Assembly: GCA_020635825.1 (NCBI GenBank)
Contig: JACJZA010000015.1
Coordinates: 1 to 64,000 of the forward strand
Direction: 5' to 3'
DNA length: 64,000 nucleotides
DNA from: Flavobacteriales bacterium
GTDB taxonomy: Bacteria; Bacteroidota; Bacteroidia; Flavobacteriales_E; Vicingaceae
Both the position numbers and the translations under genes were made by a program. Shown piece after piece: positions 60,496-64,000 of this stretch; the stretch's first letter is position 1, and every line of letters starts with the position of its first letter. The notes beneath the pieces were generated by a model. It had not been told where the DNA came from. It saw nothing but the letters and a program-made list of their open reading frames with translations, and did no database searches.

Positions 60496-61818
60496 ATGAT
60501 TAAAAATATTACGATATTTCTATTTATATGTTTCATTAGTTTGACTGTATATGGTCAAGATAAATTATCATTAGCCGATGCAATTCAAATGGGATTGAAG
60601 AATAATTATGAAATCTTAATCGGTGGTAAAAACATTGAAATAGCTGACAGAAACAACAATTGGTTAGAAGCAGGAGCGTTACCGTCAATTTCAGTAAGCA
60701 CTGGCTATGATAATAATTGGAGTAAAACAGATAATCCTGCTTCTTTTATTCAGGGCGACCCAGCAACATCAGATAATAATGGTTATGGTATGAATTTAAA
60801 TTGGGTACTTTTTAATGGGTTTAAGGTTCATATCACCAAGAGTAAGTTGCAAAAATTACAGGAACAAAGTGAAGGGAATTTAGCAATTGTGGTCGAAAAT
60901 ACTATACAATCAATTGTATTAACATATTATGATGCTTTGGTTCAAGAACAAAAACTCTCTGCTCTAAAAAGCATTGTCTTAATATCTAATGATAGATTAA
61001 AGTTTATTGAAACGAAGAATGACGTTGGAAATGCCTCTTTGTATGAATTGTCTCAGGCAAAAAAAGCGATGTTGGTTGATTCAACTAATTATTTATTACA
61101 AGATTTAGCATTTAAAAATGCTTTAAGAAATCTTAATATGTTGATGGCAATTGATGTAGAAAAACAATTTTTATTAACTGATAAATTAATCTTACCAAAT
61201 GTTGATTTTGATTTAGAAAAAATAAAATCTAAAATGTTATTTAATAACCAAACATTAAAAAATCAATACATTAACCAAGAAATATTAAAGAAAGATAAAG
61301 ATTTAATAAAAGCTAATTTATTCCCTGTTGTGTCTTTTGGATCAGGCACAAATTACTCATTAAGTTCTTTTGAACAAGGTCAATTCTCTTCAAAAGGTAA
61401 TACATCGTTATCTTACTATGCAAATATCTCGTTAAGTTTCAAACTATTTGATGGACATAAAAATCATCGTTTATACAATAATATGAGGATAAAAGAGGAA
61501 ATTGCTCAGTTAACGTCCGATCAAATGAAACTAAAACTTATCAATTCTTTAGCGACTAATTACAACCTATATACAACAAGGAAGGATATACTACGATTAA
61601 CTGGTCAGACGTTGGAAGCCGCAGAGGTTAATTTAAAAATAGCTACCGAAAAATTTCAGAAAGGGACTATTGGATCGTTTGAATATAGAGGGATTCAGCA
61701 AGAATATCTTGATGCTGCTATTACTCAATTTGAAGCCACTTATAATGCGCTAAATACATACACAGATATAGTCCGCTTAACAGGAGGTATAGTCGAAGAA
61801 TTTGGAGATACAAAATAG
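60496..61818 (+). CDS. TolC-family outer-membrane efflux protein
   Basis: A 440-residue protein with a signal peptide (ITIFLFICFISLTVYGQ) and the two-fold TolC repeat: LSLADAIQMGLKNNYEILIG at the start, helical pairs with VVENTIQSIVLTYYDALVQE, and a second half with LINSLATNYNLYTTRKDI and GTIGSFEYRGIQQEYLDAA. It would form the outer-membrane channel of a type I or efflux system. No inner-membrane ABC transporter or HlyD-type adaptor is next to it, which is unusual. The stop is 1 nt before the signal-peptidase start. Confidence 0.9.
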   Translation: MIKNITIFLFICFISLTVYGQDKLSLADAIQMGLKNNYEILIGGKNIEIADRNNNWLEAGALPSISVSTGYDNNWSKTDNPASFIQGDPATSDNNGYGMNLNWVLFNGFKVHITKSKLQKLQEQSEGNLAIVVENTIQSIVLTYYDALVQEQKLSALKSIVLISNDRLKFIETKNDVGNASLYELSQAKKAMLVDSTNYLLQDLAFKNALRNLNMLMAIDVEKQFLLTDKLILPNVDFDLEKIKSKMLFNNQTLKNQYINQEILKKDKDLIKANLFPVVSFGSGTNYSLSSFEQGQFSSKGNTSLSYYANISLSFKLFDGHKNHRLYNNMRIKEEIAQLTSDQMKLKLINSLATNYNLYTTRKDILRLTGQTLEAAEVNLKIATEKFQKGTIGSFEYRGIQQEYLDAAITQFEATYNALNTYTDIVRLTGGIVEEFGDTK

Positions 61819-61819
61819 G

Positions 61820-62809
61820 ATGATGAGTAAAAAAAATAAATTACTATTATTTTGTATTCTCACTTTTCTTGTGATTATCTTTTATATATGGTCAAAAATT
61901 ATATGGGTATCTCTACTATTAATATTAATTATTGATTTTTTTTCTCTTCAATATTTAAGTTCAAAAATTAAAAAATTTATTCCTTCACCGCTATGGAAGA
62001 TATTAAAAATTGTATACTCTATTTTTTTAGTTTTGTTTTTTGCAATTTTTATCCGAGTTTTTTTCTTTGAAATATATTTAATTCCTTCTAGTTCGATGGA
62101 ATCAGAATTGTTTCCAGGAGACATTGTGGTGGTAAATAAATTATTTTATGGACCCCCATTACCTCAGAATTTATACGATGTTCCATTTGGAAATATTCTA
62201 AGTAGTGAACAAAATATTAATTCTGAATGTGAACATAAACGGCTGAAGGGGGTTAACAGTATAGAAAGAGAAGATATTGTTGTATTTAAAAACAAAGAAA
62301 AAGAAACCTTGATTAAAAGAGTAATTGGATTACCAGGTGATACAGTTCAAATTGTAAATTCAATAGTTTATATTAACAATGTGCCATTAAAAGAAAAAGC
62401 TACTTATTGCTTCAATTATTTGACTAACGGAGTAGCTAAAAATAAAAAACAAATAAAGAAATATTCTAATAAAGATATACTGGACAAGCTTAACTTAATT
62501 CGATACATTGATACTTCCTATTCTGCTTACGGAGGGATTTTCCCTAATAACTTTATAGAAGATTGGACACAAGATAATTATGGACCAATTATTATTCCTA
62601 AAAAAGGGTTAAAAATAAATAGACCTTTTAATGATGATTTTTATAATAAAATGGCTGTTGAATACGATGGAATACAATCCGAAAAATACTTTTGTTTCAA
62701 TTACGATTACTATTTTTTAATGGGAGATAATAGGCATAATTCTCTTGATTCAAGATTTTTTGGGCCGATACCTGAATATTCCATTATTGGGAAAATTCTG
62801 TTGCATTAA
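61820..62809 (+). CDS. lepB: Signal peptidase I
   Basis: The start at ATG 61820 gives 329 residues. Two N-terminal TM regions (LLLFCILTFLVIIFYIW and IVYSIFLVLFFAIFIRVFFF) lead to the catalytic Ser in IPSSSMESELFPGDIVVVNK, the Lys in LIKRVIGLPGD and the box E motif MGDNRHNSLDSRFFGP. A Bacteroidota-type insertion of about 110 residues lies between the Lys box and box E. A dedicated leader peptidase next to a TolC-like channel and a short peptide gene suggests it matures exported peptides. It is probably a second copy besides a housekeeping enzyme. Confidence 0.9.
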   Translation: MMSKKNKLLLFCILTFLVIIFYIWSKIIWVSLLLILIIDFFSLQYLSSKIKKFIPSPLWKILKIVYSIFLVLFFAIFIRVFFFEIYLIPSSSMESELFPGDIVVVNKLFYGPPLPQNLYDVPFGNILSSEQNINSECEHKRLKGVNSIEREDIVVFKNKEKETLIKRVIGLPGDTVQIVNSIVYINNVPLKEKATYCFNYLTNGVAKNKKQIKKYSNKDILDKLNLIRYIDTSYSAYGGIFPNNFIEDWTQDNYGPIIIPKKGLKINRPFNDDFYNKMAVEYDGIQSEKYFCFNYDYYFLMGDNRHNSLDSRFFGPIPEYSIIGKILLH

Positions 62810-62844
62810 TAGCTTCACAAAAACACAAAACTGGTCAAAAACCT

Positions 62845-62923
62845 ACCGTTCACCGGTAAATAATGACCGTTTAAAAGAAAAATGATACTTCCTTTGTTTA
62901 TTAACTTTAAAACTTATAGTTTT
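62845..62923 (+). promoter_or_regulatory. LytTR-type direct repeats and XRE-type palindrome upstream of the peptide gene
   Basis: ACCGTTCAC at 62845 and ACCGTTTAA at 62866 start 21 bp apart, the spacing of LytTR sites. AAAACT-TAT-AGTTTT is at 62909-62923 and TATATTAA at 62936-62943, 12 nt after it. The same order is seen at 35359-35437. Confidence 0.6.
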
Positions 62924-62961
62924 GAAATTAATTTATATATTAATCTTTAAATCTTTTAAAA

Positions 62962-63201
62962 ATGAAAAAAAGAATTTTAATTTCAGGTGCTTGCATGAGC
63001 ATGCTATTTGCTGGAGCATCTATCTTCAGTGTTAATCAAAACAATAAAGTAGAAATAAATAATGCTGAAGCAACTGGTCCTAGGACGTCTTGTTGGGAAT
63101 GTAATCCTTCTACTCCGTCATGGGAATGCAAACCAATGGGGGGGAGTTCATATATTTATAAGACTCAACCTGTAACAGTTCCATGTCCAACAGTATCGTA
63201 G
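62962..63201 (+). CDS. Short exported Cys-containing peptide, NVEAL-like
   Basis: A 79-residue protein with a hydrophobic leader (RILISGACMSMLFAGASIF), then KVEINNAEATGPRTSCWECN. The segment NNAEA before the mature part resembles the NVEAL motif of small Bacteroidota exported proteins, which are typically found next to beta-propeller lipoproteins, as here. The mature end has two SxWEC-type units (TSCWECNPS, TPSWECKPM) and four Cys residues in all. Cleavage after AEA is likely. It has its own regulatory region and a very strong terminator, so it is highly expressed under control. Its function is unknown. Confidence 0.7.
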   Translation: MKKRILISGACMSMLFAGASIFSVNQNNKVEINNAEATGPRTSCWECNPSTPSWECKPMGGSSYIYKTQPVTVPCPTVS

Positions 63202-63219
63202 TATTTATAGTGTATTAAT

Positions 63220-63264
63220 AAGTTGACCAAGTAATAGTATTACTTGGTCAACTTATTATTTTTT
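63220..63264 (+). terminator. Very strong terminator after the peptide gene
   Basis: AAGTTGACCAAGTAAT and ATTACTTGGTCAACTT form a perfect 16-bp stem with a 3-nt loop, followed by a T-rich tract. Confidence 0.93.
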
Positions 63265-63436
63265 CAATCAGATTCTTTTTAATAATTATATTACAAATGT
63301 TTGGTTAGACATCATTATATCTATTTTGACACATTTTAAATCAAATAACCTTCTTTGATAGATTACTTCTTAATTGTGGTTAATTGTTATATTACTTAAA
63401 CAATTTTAAACGTAAATTTTCATCATTCATAGTATT

Positions 63437-64000
63437 ATGAAAAAATTAAATTTAACTATTCTATTCGCACTGATATTACTATTATTCTCATGTGAGGATA
63501 AATCAAAGGAAAAAAAAGTTTCTGAAGATAACTTAAAAGTTTCATTTAAATCCAATGCGCCTATTTTACTGGAAGGAGAAGAATTGATTGGAATTGCGAA
63601 CAAAATAGGATCTCCAGATCATTTATGTCTTCAAGATTCTTTTTTAATAATAGCAGATAATAAAAGTGAACATCCTTTTCATATTATCAATATTAACAAA
63701 AACGAGTATTTACAAAGTGCTGGTGTTTATGGAAAAGGACCAGGTGAAGTTTTAGCAATTTTTAGCGCTAGACTTGATAATAAAACAATTTGGGCAGCTG
63801 ATTTTACATTAGGGAAACTTATTGGGTTTGATGTTGATTCCTTAACTTCTTTTGCTTCAATATCATATAGTCCACTTGAAGAATATAATATTGTTAATAG
63901 TTCGGGATCAATTCGTCAATTAACGTATTTATCAGATTCGTTATTTATTGGGATTAATGCTCGTGGGAATATGCCATATCGATTTTTAAAAATGGATCTC
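63437..64000 (+). CDS. 6-bladed beta-propeller lipoprotein (BF3164/TolB-like), 3' end off window
   Basis: The frame is open from ATG 63437 to the window end (188 codons seen). It has a lipoprotein signal (LTILFALILLLFSC). The mature part shows the GKGPGEVLAIFSARLDNKTI pattern of 6-bladed propeller lipoproteins of Bacteroidota (BF3164/TolB-like), with DHLCLQDSFLIIADNK as the first blade. Such lipoproteins are found beside NVEAL-type peptide genes. It may bind the peptide or act as its surface receptor; that is inference. Confidence 0.75.
   Translation, partial: MKKLNLTILFALILLLFSCEDKSKEKKVSEDNLKVSFKSNAPILLEGEELIGIANKIGSPDHLCLQDSFLIIADNKSEHPFHIININKNEYLQSAGVYGKGPGEVLAIFSARLDNKTIWAADFTLGKLIGFDVDSLTSFASISYSPLEEYNIVNSSGSIRQLTYLSDSLFIGINARGNMPYRFLKMDL

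Noticed and set aside
45823..64000. Second copy of the tRNA-Asn 3' end as the right attachment site
   Set aside because: Reading the island and its right side gave no match to the last 20 bases of the tRNA; the end may lie outside the window or the tRNA is not the target.
1..64000. CRISPR array
   Set aside because: No regularly spaced repeats of 20-40 bp were seen; repeated motifs are REP-like or leader elements.

Overview
The window reads as chromosomal DNA of an AT-rich Bacteroidota bacterium, most likely of the order Flavobacteriales. The evidence is the (p)ppGpp synthetase-Fur-STAS-purA gene order, C-terminal type IX secretion (T9SS) sorting domains, LytTR two-component genes, SpoIIE-type phosphatases with TPR repeats, single-chain PurL, and promoters with the Bacteroidota -7 box TAnnTTTG. 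Genes generally lack Shine-Dalgarno sequences, and several start at TTG or GTG. No rRNA or CRISPR array is present. Three tRNAs are seen: Leu-CAA, Leu-UAG and Asn-GUU.

Positions 1-34.9 kb are mostly core chromosome. Left to right they hold the tail of a RelA/SpoT protein, Fur, a STAS protein, purA, an OstA/LptA-like periplasmic protein, an alpha/beta hydrolase, and two large secreted T9SS cargo proteins (RCC1 repeats; beta-helix plus two LamG domains). A LytTR regulator and its histidine kinase follow, then a gamma-carbonic-anhydrase-like protein, a TPR-SpoIIE phosphatase, two outer-membrane proteins, the prs-rplY-pth operon, tig, purL, and an ECF sigma/anti-sigma pair. Dispersed REP-like palindromes occur at 18.1, 23.7, 28.6 and 53.9 kb.

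Positions 34.9-38.3 kb form a 3.3-kb module: an XRE regulator, a candidate small RNA, an exported protein, a lipoprotein, and a small membrane protein with an ABC ATPase. It is bounded by a 45-bp direct repeat. Both copies encode the same C-terminal peptide of the gene at the left edge, with synonymous differences in that shared peptide, which suggests integration into a gene 3' end. Positions 38.3-45.9 kb return to core genes: class II ribonucleotide reductase, a HemA-HemC fusion, hemD, adenosine kinase and tRNA-Asn.

Positions 46-60 kb are an accessory island next to tRNA-Asn. It starts with an RteC-like/HTH regulator pair around a GGGGTATATACCCC palindrome. A two-gene cargo unit follows on the minus strand. 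Then comes a long co-directional late-type block: several single-TM proteins, a 1063-residue polyvalent protein (LPD1-like and zincin, transglutaminase-like, TM, basic tail), small possibly beta-rich proteins, a coiled-coil acidic protein, an M15 endolysin-like peptidase, a glycine-zipper protein, a membrane-anchored RadC-type protein and a patatin phospholipase. No terminase, portal, tail or integrase gene was recognised. The block looks like a tailless-virus-like or other polyvalent-protein element rather than a tailed prophage. Several of its genes share a leader, TTATTAACCyTTTAAAACC, ending 7-9 nt before the start codon.

Positions 60-64 kb (running off the window) are a peptide-export-type cassette: an XRE regulator paralogous to the one at 35 kb, a TolC-like channel, a signal peptidase I, a short Cys-containing NVEAL-like peptide, and the start of a beta-propeller lipoprotein. 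The palindrome AAAACT-N3-AGTTTT occurs upstream of both XRE paralogues and of the peptide gene. The peptide gene and the 35-kb module also share ACC-based repeats with a 21-bp period, of LytTR type. This links the two loci into one probable regulon and is the strongest candidate for an undescribed system.
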